Positions 28,350 to 36,551 are shown, numbered from the stretch's first letter. The stretch: 64,000 nt of DNA from an uncultured Lachnospiraceae bacterium (GCA_947178145.1 CAMWXE010000012.1:18315-82314), one strand, 5' to 3'. Program-made: numbers and translations. The notes: a model not told the origin generated them from the sequence alone.

Positions 28350-28423
28350 AATATGGATTCTCCTTTTGGTATATAAAATTTGTATAAAACTATTAAAACA
28401 GCCGTTTCAAACGCTCTATTGCT

Positions 28424-28467
28424 ACTATACATCATTGCAATGTATAAATCAAGTGCAAATTTATACA
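28424..28467 (-). promoter_or_regulatory. argG promoter with ARG-box-like operator
   Basis: On the minus strand, TTGATT (28452-28447), a 17-base spacer and TATAGT (28429-28424). An inverted repeat TGTATAAAT (28441-28449) with ATTTATACA (28459-28467) covers the -35, and a further ATACAT-N7-ATGTAT palindrome spans the spacer. AT-rich palindromes of this kind match ArgR sites; the regulator is inferred. Confidence 0.6.
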
Positions 28468-28590
28468 TTTTATTGCCGGAAAAATCGTATATTTATGTAA
28501 ATAATTGAAAAGTTGATGAATAATATACTGAATATTATGAATAAAAATTCATACTGTCCAGATTGGGTGTTTCGGGTTCGGGAAGATTCA

Positions 28591-28620
28591 TTGCAGTCAA
28601 CGGGTACGATGTGTTATAAT
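28591..28620 (+). promoter_or_regulatory. Extended -10 promoter for the PD-(D/E)XK gene
   Basis: A perfect TATAAT at 28615-28620 is preceded by TGT (extended -10), with TTGCAG at 28591-28596 and 18-base spacing. The rest of the 315-base gap between argG and this gene is AT-rich and holds the argG control region; I see nothing else in it. Confidence 0.62.
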
Positions 28621-28664
28621 AAAATCGCATAGAGGGGTCTGTGTAATGCGAAGGAGTTCGTTTT

Positions 28665-29648
28665 ATGGATAAAGCAGCAGGCAGTATAGAAGTTTTGAGT
28701 TCTCTGCAGATTACGGCAGATACCGCCGGATTGGATCTGGCGAGCAAGGAAATCTACAAAAATAAAGAAGTTCTTGCGGTGATATTAAAAGGTGTGGTCA
28801 GGGAATATGAATCATATGGTTATGAAGAAATTATGGATTTCATAGAGGCAGATTCCATAACAGATGAGGTGGAAGTTTCGCCGGGCAGGACAAACACCAG
28901 GATACACGGAGAGGACAAGGAGTATGCGGCTTTGAACGAAAAGGTTTCCTTATTTGACACAAAACTGAGAGCAGTGAATCCAGAGCTTTCAGAAGGGAAA
29001 ATTACAGTGAATCTCCATATCGATGTGGAGCCGCAGAAAACATACCATCCAGGATATCCCATAGAAAAAAGGGGAATATACTATCTTGCAAGGGAGTTGG
29101 GAGCGCAGCTTTCGCTCGTGACAGACACTACAGATTATAGCGGTCTGGAAAAGTGTTACAGCATATGGATATGCCGCGACGATATTCCTGCGAAAGAGAA
29201 GTTCAGCATTTCATTTATAGAGATGTGCAATACGAAGAATTATGGGAATTGCCAGCCGGATTGGAAAAATTATGATCTGCTTACGCTGGTTTTGATCAGG
29301 CTTGGTGACGAAGTGTATCGGGCAACAGAGGAAAATCCGGGGCATGAGGTGCTGAAGTTCCTGCATGCAGTCATGTATCCGCATAGAGAGGATTTTCTTG
29401 ACACTGTGAAGGAGTACATTGATTTTTCACAGAACCAGAAATTATGGCAGGAGGTGGATAAGATGAGCGGATTGGGAATGAGTATTTTACAGGAAGGCTG
29501 GACGAAGGGAGAAGCCCGGGGAGTCGCTCTGAGCGCAGCGGTATTTAAGGCCGTTCAGGATGGGGAACAGGATAATGCAGTAATTGCGGCGCGATGTGAA
29601 TGTACGGTAGAAAAGGTTGATAGCATCCGAAAAGAATTTGGCATTTAG
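28665..29648 (+). CDS. PD-(D/E)XK nuclease family 'transposase' (Rpn-like)
   Basis: A 327-aa protein of the PD-(D/E)XK family seen in many copies in Lachnospiraceae and often annotated as a transposase or recombination-promoting nuclease. The nuclease core is DTKLRAVNPE followed by NLHIDVEPQK (acidic residues plus a Gln/Lys in the E-X-Q/K position) and HPGYPIEKRGIYYLAREL. The C-terminal QEGWTKGEARG segment is the usual end of the family. An AAGGAG site, a promoter and a terminator make it a stand-alone unit. No terminal inverted repeats are visible, so mobility is unproven. Confidence 0.75.
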   Translation: MDKAAGSIEVLSSLQITADTAGLDLASKEIYKNKEVLAVILKGVVREYESYGYEEIMDFIEADSITDEVEVSPGRTNTRIHGEDKEYAALNEKVSLFDTKLRAVNPELSEGKITVNLHIDVEPQKTYHPGYPIEKRGIYYLARELGAQLSLVTDTTDYSGLEKCYSIWICRDDIPAKEKFSISFIEMCNTKNYGNCQPDWKNYDLLTLVLIRLGDEVYRATEENPGHEVLKFLHAVMYPHREDFLDTVKEYIDFSQNQKLWQEVDKMSGLGMSILQEGWTKGEARGVALSAAVFKAVQDGEQDNAVIAARCECTVEKVDSIRKEFGI

Positions 29649-29673
29649 ACAATTGAATACAGGATAAGAAGAA

Positions 29674-29704
29674 AGAGTCTGATAAATTTACATCAGGCTC
29701 TTTT
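29674..29704 (+). terminator. Intrinsic terminator
   Basis: AGAGTCTGAT (29674-29683) pairs with ATCAGGCTCT (29692-29701), one G-U pair, followed by Ts. It ends the PD-(D/E)XK gene. Confidence 0.8.
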
Positions 29705-29784
29705 GGATTTATACGGCAGTTAAAGACGGAGTCCGAATTAAAAATGTATGCGGATCCAGTTGCGTTAGGTCATCTCAATAAAAG

Positions 29785-29829
29785 TTTAGCGAGATTCTCG
29801 CTAAATAATCTTAGCGGATAATTCGCTAG
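29785..29829 (+). promoter_or_regulatory. Twin palindromic operators for the small XRE repressor
   Basis: TTTAGCGAG-ATT-CTCGCTAAA (29785-29805) is a perfect 9-bp palindrome, and TTAGCG-N7-CGCTAG (29811-29829) is an imperfect copy. The centres are 25 bases apart. They lie between the candidate promoter region and the XRE start at 29856, the classic layout of repressor self-control. Confidence 0.75.
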
Positions 29830-29855
29830 GATATGATAATATTGAGGTGATAAAT

Positions 29856-30092
29856 ATGCGTTATGCGCGGTTGAGAAATTTAAGGGAAGATAATGATCTG
29901 ACACAGAAACAGCTTGCAGCGAGGCTGCAGTGCAGCCAGCGGATCTACAGCGACTATGAGACAGGAAAAGTAGGTATCCCTACAGAAATACTAATCCGTC
30001 TGGCAATTGTCTATGACACAAGCATTGATTACTTGTTGGATATGACAGATGAGAAAGCACCATATGCCAGAAAGTTGAAAATTCAGGTGTAA
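29856..30092 (+). CDS. Small XRE-family transcriptional regulator
   Basis: A 78-aa protein that is almost only a Cro/CI-type helix-turn-helix: RLRNLREDNDLTQKQLAARL, then CSQRIYSDYETGK as recognition helix region, then IPTEILIRLAIVYDTSIDYLLDM. The ATG at 29856 has TTGAGGTG as ribosome site; the GTG at 29847 lies inside that site. Upstream palindromes suggest autorepression. It has no toxin or recombinase neighbour, so its target beyond itself is unclear. Confidence 0.85.
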   Translation: MRYARLRNLREDNDLTQKQLAARLQCSQRIYSDYETGKVGIPTEILIRLAIVYDTSIDYLLDMTDEKAPYARKLKIQV

Positions 30093-30097
30093 TTAAG

Positions 30098-30221
30098 CAC
30101 TTAATAACAGAATCCTGCGCAAAATGGCAGCATTTGTGTTCCTGCTTGTCCAGGTTAGGCACTGAACAATGAAATCCTGCGCAAAATGGCAGCATTTGTG
30201 TTCCGGTTTATCCGGGTTAGG
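30098..30221. repeat. Two tandem 62-bp direct repeats
   Basis: Two adjacent copies have a 62-base period. The central 32 bases (30111-30142 and 30173-30204) are identical and the flanks differ at several positions, each copy ending in GGTTAGG. They fill the gap between the XRE gene and the big regulator, just upstream of that regulator's own start region. They contain no gene. Confidence 0.85.
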
Positions 30222-30284
30222 ATATTATAACGAATATAGACGGCAGCAGAAAGGTGCGATATACTGTGTATGGAGGGAAAAAAC

Positions 30285-32105
30285 ATGATGCAACAATTAG
30301 GGGTCATGCTCTGTAAAGAGCGTGAGAAAATGGGTGAAAAACAGAAGAGCATAGCGGAAGGGATCATAAGTATCTCCGACTTATGCAGGGTGGAGAATGG
30401 AGCGATGGAGGTTGATTATTTCACACTGCAGGTATTGTTCGAGCGGTTAGGGAAGTCCATCGACAAGCTGGAGCTGATGATATCTTGTGATGAATATGAA
30501 TTCATCGAATATCGGGCAGAGATCGAGCGCAGCATAGCGGAAGGGGATCAGGATAAGCTGGAGAAACTCATTTCGGGATATGGTACATGCAATGAGAAAA
30601 AGCGCACTATACACAGACAGTATATAACTGCACTGCAGGCAATAGTGCAGTATGCGAAAGAACGGGATTATGTATCTTGCCTGCATGGAATGGAACAGGC
30701 GCTTGCATGTACCCGGCATGATGATTGGAGGCAGAAAGCCAGATTTGGATTGTGTCTGTGCAATCAGGAGATACGGATCATAATGGTGATCGCATACTGT
30801 CAGTGGAAGATCGGAAATACGGATGGACTCGCAGAGCATCTGGAACAATTGGGCGGATATATATTGTCTCACTACACGGACATAGAGGAGCAGGTAAAAG
30901 TCTATCCACACTGCATGTGGCTGTTGGGACAGGTCTATCTGGAACAGGGCAGAGTGGAAGCTGCATATATTGCATGTGGAAAGGGAAAGGAATCGCTCAT
31001 AGAGAATGGTTCTCTAAATCCTTTGTGGGAGATTCTGGAGCTGGAAGAGGCTTGTCTGGAAAAACTGGACAGACAGAGAGAACTGTTTCAATGCAGGAAG
31101 TATCAGGAGGCTGTCGCATTTTTATATCAGGCAGTAGGAGCGCATCCGGTATCCAATATGATGGCGGCATTTTTTAAAAGCAGTTTTCAGGGCGAGTTTG
31201 TCCTATCCAATGAACTTGTGAGGGATCTACGGGAGTCAAGACGGTTGTCACAAGAGGCGTTTGGATCAGAAATCTGTTCACGGGAAACACTGTCTCGGAT
31301 CGAGAGTGGAAAGAGGAATCCCAATAAAAAGAATCTCTATCAAATATTCAAGCGTATGGGCATGGAACGAGAGAACTATTATGGATTCATTGAGGCTGAT
31401 GAGTATGAATTGTATGAGAAGGTGAGGCTATATAACAGATGCTTTCCGAAGGGGCAACTGGAGGAAGCTTGGAAACTGCTGGATGAGATTGAAAATGCAC
31501 TTGACATGACTGTTCTGGTTAACCGGCAGTTTATTGGAATGGGGCGTATTACGGAACAAATAGCCAAGGGAGCATTATCGAGGGAACAGGCAAACCGGCG
31601 GTATAGGGATTTGCTGTCTTTGACGATGCCGCCAGTGGAATCGGGTGCGATGATATATCGTGTGCCATTTCGGACGGAATATATGTTATGGAACAAGATT
31701 GCAGTGAATCTTAGGAAAGATGGAAAAGTAGAGGAAGCGCTCCGAATCTATGAAGAAATGATAAAGTGCTATCGCAGAAGCAGAGTGGCGATGCGGTATC
31801 ATGCTGTTCCAGGGTTAACCTTGTATATAAACTATACAGGATTTCTGGAAGTACATAACGAACTGGAGAAAGCAGAAGAGATTGGAAAGGAAGGATTGAG
31901 GCATTGTCTAGCGTGCTGTCGGGGCGATATAGCAGGAGACATACTGGCAAACCTGTCCCTGGTATATGGGAAACAGGGATTGCCAGACATGGAAGAAGCT
32001 TATCTTAGATATGGGTATTTTCTGAAGGAATTGTACAAAAGGGAAGAAAGCTTGATTATATTGCAGAAATCATATTGGGATAGGTTTCATAGAAATATTG
32101 ATTAG
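30285..32105 (+). CDS. HTH-TPR-HTH-TPR transcriptional regulator (RRNPP-like)
   Basis: A 606-aa cytosolic regulator that looks internally duplicated. The N-terminal XRE-like HTH (about 1-60, ending ERLGKSIDKLE) and a TPR-like helical array (about 70-295) are followed by a second, better conserved HTH (about 309-360: RDLRESRRLSQEAFGSE, SRETLSRIESGKRNP) and a second TPR array to the end. HTH plus TPR is the layout of peptide-sensing RRNPP regulators (Rgg, PlcR, PrgX). The start at 30285 follows GGAGGG at 30272-30277. Convergent to it is a tiny secreted-peptide gene, and next comes the injection-system locus, so it is the likely switch for both. Peptide sensing is inference. Confidence 0.8.
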   Translation: MMQQLGVMLCKEREKMGEKQKSIAEGIISISDLCRVENGAMEVDYFTLQVLFERLGKSIDKLELMISCDEYEFIEYRAEIERSIAEGDQDKLEKLISGYGTCNEKKRTIHRQYITALQAIVQYAKERDYVSCLHGMEQALACTRHDDWRQKARFGLCLCNQEIRIIMVIAYCQWKIGNTDGLAEHLEQLGGYILSHYTDIEEQVKVYPHCMWLLGQVYLEQGRVEAAYIACGKGKESLIENGSLNPLWEILELEEACLEKLDRQRELFQCRKYQEAVAFLYQAVGAHPVSNMMAAFFKSSFQGEFVLSNELVRDLRESRRLSQEAFGSEICSRETLSRIESGKRNPNKKNLYQIFKRMGMERENYYGFIEADEYELYEKVRLYNRCFPKGQLEEAWKLLDEIENALDMTVLVNRQFIGMGRITEQIAKGALSREQANRRYRDLLSLTMPPVESGAMIYRVPFRTEYMLWNKIAVNLRKDGKVEEALRIYEEMIKCYRRSRVAMRYHAVPGLTLYINYTGFLEVHNELEKAEEIGKEGLRHCLACCRGDIAGDILANLSLVYGKQGLPDMEEAYLRYGYFLKELYKREESLIILQKSYWDRFHRNID

Positions 32106-32233
32106 TTGTCAGCTTCTATGATAATGTATTCATGTGTACTAATCCCAGAGTCACTATTATCGTCATTTGGAACTGGCGGAACAACAACCGTAACCAAACA
32201 TAGCATTAAAAGAGCTGCAATTATTTTCTTCAT
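32102..32233 (-). CDS. Candidate secreted signalling peptide (43 aa)
   Basis: A short minus-strand gene whose stop overlaps the regulator's stop region by 4 bases (convergent). It has an ideal ribosome site, TTAAGGAGGATA, 8 bases before the ATG. The product starts MKKIIAALLMLCLVTVVV, a clear signal peptide, followed by PPVPNDDNSDSG and a C-terminal ISTHEYIIIEADN. This is the layout of Phr, PapR or SHP-type pheromone precursors: export signal plus short hydrophilic tail, next to an HTH-TPR regulator. Its promoter overlaps a palindrome likely bound by that regulator. It could instead be an unrelated small exported peptide. Confidence 0.72.
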   Translation of the reverse strand: MKKIIAALLMLCLVTVVVPPVPNDDNSDSGISTHEYIIIEADN

Positions 32234-32276
32234 GATTATATCCTCCTTAAATACATATGAAAAATTAACATTCTCT

Positions 32277-32305
32277 ATTATAATACAGCAAAATCGTAAA
32301 AAAGT
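32277..32305 (-). promoter_or_regulatory. Promoter of the peptide gene
   Basis: On the minus strand a perfect TATAAT (32282-32277) has a poor -35, ACTTTT (32305-32300), 17 bases away. The -35 lies inside palindrome A. A good -10 with a weak -35 covered by an operator suggests activator dependence. Confidence 0.6.
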
Positions 32306-32355
32306 CTGTGACGTTTTTTGAAAAAATTTTTTTCAGAAAAAGTCATAGACTTTTT
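32298..32355. promoter_or_regulatory. Two GTC-N3-GAC operators between peptide gene and injection locus
   Basis: Site A (32298-32319) reads A-run, GTC, TGT, GAC, then GTTTTTT. Site B (32337-32355) is a perfect palindrome AAAAAGTC-ATA-GACTTTTT. Their centres are 38 bases apart with an A/T palindrome between. The same half-site GTC...GAC flanked by A and T runs in both argues for one regulator, most simply the HTH-TPR protein next door. Confidence 0.7.
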
Positions 32356-32379
32356 ATTCTGTGGGCGATAACATTTAAT
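32351..32379 (+). promoter_or_regulatory. Candidate promoter of the injection-system locus
   Basis: TTTAAT at 32374-32379 (five of six) would have its -35 at 32351-32356 (TTTTTA, poor), which overlaps the right edge of palindrome B. This mirrors the peptide promoter to within two bases. An alternative is TTGACG (32405-32410) with GATAAA (32427-32432), 16-base spacing. Confidence 0.42.
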
Positions 32380-32462
32380 ACAAAGTTCGACAATATATGA
32401 CAAATTGACGAGTAACAATCATCAGAGATAAATTCAATGAATTCATTGCAGGGAGGAGCTGA

Positions 32463-34280
32463 GTGGGAGTGAGAAGTAATATTTCTCGATTTAACAAGTA
32501 TCTGGCTGCAGTCTGGATATTCCTGCTAGCTGCCACGCTTTCCCATTCTGTATATGCAGAAGATACAAGCCAAACGCAAAAAGCAGTCGTATTTCTGCTG
32601 GATGTAAGCGGGAGTATGAAAACAAATGATCCTAACCGTTATGCGATAGATGGCATTGCGCAGTTTATATACACGCTTCCCTCCAACTATGAGATCGGGT
32701 TTGTGGCGTATAATGCAGAAGTCTGTGCCAGACAATCGCTTATGGATAACATACACCGGAAAGAGATAATGCAGACGGCCGAATCTGTGCAATATACGGG
32801 ATACAGCAATGCGGGTGCAGGGATGGCAGAGGCCGTGGAAATGCTGATAGAAAGCTCTGCTATAGAGAAGGATATCGTTCTTCTCTCTGACGGAGAGTGC
32901 CTGATGGAAAATGAAGCTGCAACAGCACTTGCCTATACAACCTATCAGGAATCAGCGGCACAAGCAGCAGAGAGTGGAATCCGGATCCACGTAATTGGGC
33001 TGGGCGAAGAAATGGAAGACACAGAAAATTCTATTTTTCAGGCAGCAGCCAAAACAGGCGGCGGAATCTATCATTCCCCGCAGGCACTTGATACCCAGTC
33101 TTCTATTGATTCTATATTGCAGAATCAATTTTGTGTCAAACAGATGACAGCAGCAATCGTTGACGTGGGCGAAGATACTGTGGAGTTGGGAATTGATCTG
33201 CCATTCACATATGCGAGTACAGTTCGGGTTCTTTTGACAAGCAGTTCCCCAATACGGGATTTGACAACTAATTTTAATGCGGATGGAGCCAGACAGGTCA
33301 ATGGAGAGCGATATTCCCTGATTGAGATTGACAGCCCTAAGGGAAACAGGATGGATATCAGTTTCAATGGGACGCCAGGTCACCAGGTACGTATTATATT
33401 GATACCAGAATACAAAGTACTGCCGAAAGCGTCTGTTTCTTATGAAGATCACATTCCAGAAGATGTGGATGCAGCTGTATTTGACAGGGAGGCAGCAATT
33501 ACATATACATTTTATGACATGGATAATGACAGAATTCAGCTGTGGACGGAGGAGTACTTTGCACACAGCAGATTATCAGTAGATATAGCGGGAGAGGTTA
33601 CAAAAACGACATTAGAAGATGGACAGGTCCTGCTGCATGAGACCGTGACAGATGAATCTGTAAAAGAGATATGCTTTGACTGCGCAGAGTTTCCAGCCAA
33701 TATCCTGGAGATCAGCACAGTGACGGTCACGTTAGAAGCGCCGCCCGCGCTGCCAGTGGAGGAACCGGAGGAATTTCCGGGTGTAATATATGGAATTGCA
33801 TTTCTGGCAGTGGTACTCGTGATTTTGCTCGTAACGGTAGTGCTCAGATTAAAGAAGTCCATGCGCCCAGTTGTGGTTCCGGACAATGATGAGCGCCCGG
33901 AACCAGGGAAATCCAGTTATGTAGGACGATTAAATATTTATGTCACAAGGACAGCATCGGGGTATGATATCAGTCCATTGTCGTATGATCTGTTCCGGCT
34001 TCCGTCCACGAGGGTGATCTCCATGTCTGAAATCCTTGCAGGATGCGGACTCAGAGAGGTGTTTGAGGGGGCAGAACATATTTATATCAGTTCTGGACAG
34101 GGACATAGCGTCATTTTAACAAATCAGTCAGACTGCTGTATCATGAAAAGCGGAGAAATTCTCATGAAAAAGAAAAGCTACCAGCTTTTTGCCGGCGCAA
34201 AGGTTGATATCGCGTTTGAGGATGAGATTAGTGAACTGACTTTCCAGTACAGGGAGTTGAAACCGTCGGAAATGTATTGA
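32463..34280 (+). CDS. VWA-domain single-pass membrane protein
   Basis: First gene of the injection-system locus, 605 aa. A signal peptide or first helix (about 12-32, ending VYA-ED) is followed by a von Willebrand A domain (about 38-215) with the MIDAS motif DVSGS and LLSDGE. A beta-rich extracytoplasmic region follows, then a membrane helix (about 445-465) and a cytosolic C-terminal domain (about 480-600) that looks like a divergent FHA-like beta-sandwich. It therefore links the outside of the membrane to the cytosol, where FHA and PP2C partners are encoded. The start is GTG at 32463 or 32469 with GGGAGG upstream. A role as envelope anchor or sensor is inferred. Confidence 0.75.
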   Translation: MGVRSNISRFNKYLAAVWIFLLAATLSHSVYAEDTSQTQKAVVFLLDVSGSMKTNDPNRYAIDGIAQFIYTLPSNYEIGFVAYNAEVCARQSLMDNIHRKEIMQTAESVQYTGYSNAGAGMAEAVEMLIESSAIEKDIVLLSDGECLMENEAATALAYTTYQESAAQAAESGIRIHVIGLGEEMEDTENSIFQAAAKTGGGIYHSPQALDTQSSIDSILQNQFCVKQMTAAIVDVGEDTVELGIDLPFTYASTVRVLLTSSSPIRDLTTNFNADGARQVNGERYSLIEIDSPKGNRMDISFNGTPGHQVRIILIPEYKVLPKASVSYEDHIPEDVDAAVFDREAAITYTFYDMDNDRIQLWTEEYFAHSRLSVDIAGEVTKTTLEDGQVLLHETVTDESVKEICFDCAEFPANILEISTVTVTLEAPPALPVEEPEEFPGVIYGIAFLAVVLVILLVTVVLRLKKSMRPVVVPDNDERPEPGKSSYVGRLNIYVTRTASGYDISPLSYDLFRLPSTRVISMSEILAGCGLREVFEGAEHIYISSGQGHSVILTNQSDCCIMKSGEILMKKKSYQLFAGAKVDIAFEDEISELTFQYRELKPSEMY

Positions 34281-34331
34281 AAAACAGAAAGAGTTTTTTC
34301 AAATAAAGAACAACATAAGGAGTGAGAGGAA

Positions 34332-36515
34332 ATGGAGATAATCAATCAAACGAACCGCACACTGCTTCTGGATATGATCAATCCGGACAAGATGGATCTG
34401 CTGACGCTGGTCGGAGATGTCAAAGGGCTTGACAGCCTGAGTGATGACCAGATGCGGGAAATTAACCAGCACCTGGAGTGCCACAGCTATGAGGAGATGG
34501 AACGCAAATTTGAGCCTACCGTGTGGTCGTTTTTTGACGCAAATTCGCAGTCGGTCAGGTACACGCTGGAGCGTCCTGAGACGATACCGGCATCAATGCT
34601 GACAGCAATCAATCTCAACGATTACGACAGCTTCTTTAAGACAATTCTGACAGTCATGGATTCCAGAAAGGCACAGGGACTGTTGAATGTAGAGTTTCAT
34701 TTTGAGCAGCTGCTTGAGATGATATCTCCGAAGAAGGTGATGGAAGATATCAAACTGGTGCGGAAGGAAATCCAGTACAATTATCAGAAATATTCAAATC
34801 TCGAAGACGGAGATCCGGCAAAGCTTGACTTGGGTGACAAGCTGAACCTTCTGTTTGAGGATGCCAGCAAGAATTACAACAACATCATGGCGATGCTTCC
34901 ACTTGCGATTGAGGATATCAAGACACGCCTTCTGCTGGGAAATGGCGGACAGGAAAAAGGTGGAAAAGGAATCGTCGCAGGTGTCCTTACGATGGGTGAC
35001 AATGGAGAACTCAAAATTCTGGAAGCGCCAAAGGAAGAGTCTACAAGCCTGGCAGTTGTCGATGACGAGGTGACAGCTGGCCTGGTTGAAGTCCTGGCAG
35101 ATGATTACCAGTCGGTGAATGAGTCTCCCAACGATTATGTGCAGAATCTTGTAGTGCGTACATTCTGCCCGTTGACTGCGATAACGCCGACAGAGATTGA
35201 TGTGGAGACAGAGGTGGCTAACTACAATTCTTATCTGGAATTCTATCGCACTTCCAAGGATAATTTTATCAAAGTAGTAAAGCCGCTGGTAGAGAAACTT
35301 CTGGGAATCAGAATGTTCTTTGATCAGTACAAGAGCAAGACAAAGGGGATGACACCAACACTTGTGATTGCCAATATTTCGCCGGAGATTCTGGCAAAAA
35401 GCCCCAATATCCCCAGACTGATTACCTATTTGAATACTACGAACAGTAAAAATAACTTCAATGACACGATCTGGTATGCGATCTATCCCAACTTGTCGTG
35501 GAGCCAGAATGTGACAAACAAAATCCACAGGGAACGCTTTCAGGGAAATGTCAAAAAGGCTGGAACAGATGTATACAGCATGGAGGCATTGAGTACACTC
35601 CTGAATGTTTTCAAGGATTACCGTGTAGAGACATTCTTCTCTTTCGAAAATCGTGAGGAGACTACCTTTAATGCTGTTGCGGCAGAGGGTGTTGAAAAGA
35701 TGATCGAGCGCTGCGCGCCGCTGATTGGGAAACCATACAGTGAGTTTGCAATACCAGTGCTCCCGAATTTTACAGTGCTTCCCAAGAATAAGTCGGGAGT
35801 GGTGCTCGACAGCAGGATGCATATCACGGACAACAATGGTGTAGAGCTCTCAGAGGCAAAGGAAGATATCATAAGACTCTGGATCGAGGGTGTCTATATA
35901 GGCGGCGCTTATGTCGCAGCAGGTTTCCGGGCAGCATGCCAGTGTCCGGAATATTTGAAAAACCATTTCAATATGACAAAATTAAGAACCGATTTGGAAC
36001 TGCCAGGTGTTCGGTTTGACATTGAGGCAGGCAATAATTCACTGATGGCGTATACAACCATGCCCAAGGAGATCACAGGATTCACCAATACGATCAAGAC
36101 GCAGATTAATCAGAAGAATTTTGGATGGGTGTTTGCGTCAGAAAATGCATCCAAGGATGGGATGGCAATTACGAATATAACGGTTTATAAGGCGAGAAAC
36201 CTTCTGTATGATACGGAGAATTCCACCTATGAGCCGGTATATAAAACGCAGGTCACTACTTACATTGAGAGGATCCTGAGATATGTGACAGGAGATTTCA
36301 AGGAAGATAATATACGCGATTTCTTCTCGAATAATCCCAAGAGCCAGAAGAGCAAGTGGCTTGCAAAACAGGACTGCATCAATGCAATCATTACGGAAGG
36401 AGACAGTCTGGAGTACAGCATCAATGATATGAACGGCATCTGTGAACTGACACTATCCTTCAATGGCAGTCCAAGAAATCTGGAAGTACAGATCAATCGT
36501 ATTTCCGGGGTATAA
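34332..36515 (+). CDS. Contractile-sheath-like protein (TssC-like)
   Basis: Large cytosolic protein, 727 aa, directly before two tube-like genes. The second half has features of sheath proteins: LIGKPYSEFAIPVLPNF, an IEGVYIGGAYVAAGFRAACQ segment like the helix-turn seen in TssC, and a C-terminal beta strand region LEYSINDMNGICELTLSFNG that could form the handshake between subunits. The N-terminal 140 residues may do the job of TssB, since no separate TssB is seen. The start has AAGGAG. The call rests on order, size and weak motif resemblance; structure prediction would decide. An unrelated scaffold is the alternative. Confidence 0.5.
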   Translation: MEIINQTNRTLLLDMINPDKMDLLTLVGDVKGLDSLSDDQMREINQHLECHSYEEMERKFEPTVWSFFDANSQSVRYTLERPETIPASMLTAINLNDYDSFFKTILTVMDSRKAQGLLNVEFHFEQLLEMISPKKVMEDIKLVRKEIQYNYQKYSNLEDGDPAKLDLGDKLNLLFEDASKNYNNIMAMLPLAIEDIKTRLLLGNGGQEKGGKGIVAGVLTMGDNGELKILEAPKEESTSLAVVDDEVTAGLVEVLADDYQSVNESPNDYVQNLVVRTFCPLTAITPTEIDVETEVANYNSYLEFYRTSKDNFIKVVKPLVEKLLGIRMFFDQYKSKTKGMTPTLVIANISPEILAKSPNIPRLITYLNTTNSKNNFNDTIWYAIYPNLSWSQNVTNKIHRERFQGNVKKAGTDVYSMEALSTLLNVFKDYRVETFFSFENREETTFNAVAAEGVEKMIERCAPLIGKPYSEFAIPVLPNFTVLPKNKSGVVLDSRMHITDNNGVELSEAKEDIIRLWIEGVYIGGAYVAAGFRAACQCPEYLKNHFNMTKLRTDLELPGVRFDIEAGNNSLMAYTTMPKEITGFTNTIKTQINQKNFGWVFASENASKDGMAITNITVYKARNLLYDTENSTYEPVYKTQVTTYIERILRYVTGDFKEDNIRDFFSNNPKSQKSKWLAKQDCINAIITEGDSLEYSINDMNGICELTLSFNGSPRNLEVQINRISGV

Positions 36516-36551
36516 TATAGGACCCAGATTTGTTTATAAGGAGGTATAGCT

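Noticed and set aside
28665..29648. PD-(D/E)XK gene as an active insertion sequence
   Set aside because: No terminal inverted repeats or target duplications could be found around it; it is listed only as a gene.
32106..32321. Plus-strand open frame of 71 codons after the regulator
   Set aside because: No ribosome site, TTG start and no signal features; the minus strand here carries a far better peptide gene.
32337..32355. Palindrome B as an intrinsic terminator
   Set aside because: The stem is mostly A-T with a 3-base loop and no gene ends before it on the plus strand; its twin at 32298 makes an operator more likely.
34794..35822. 342-codon minus-strand frame
   Set aside because: Antisense to the sheath-like gene, with Cys/His/Arg-rich shadow composition and no start signals.
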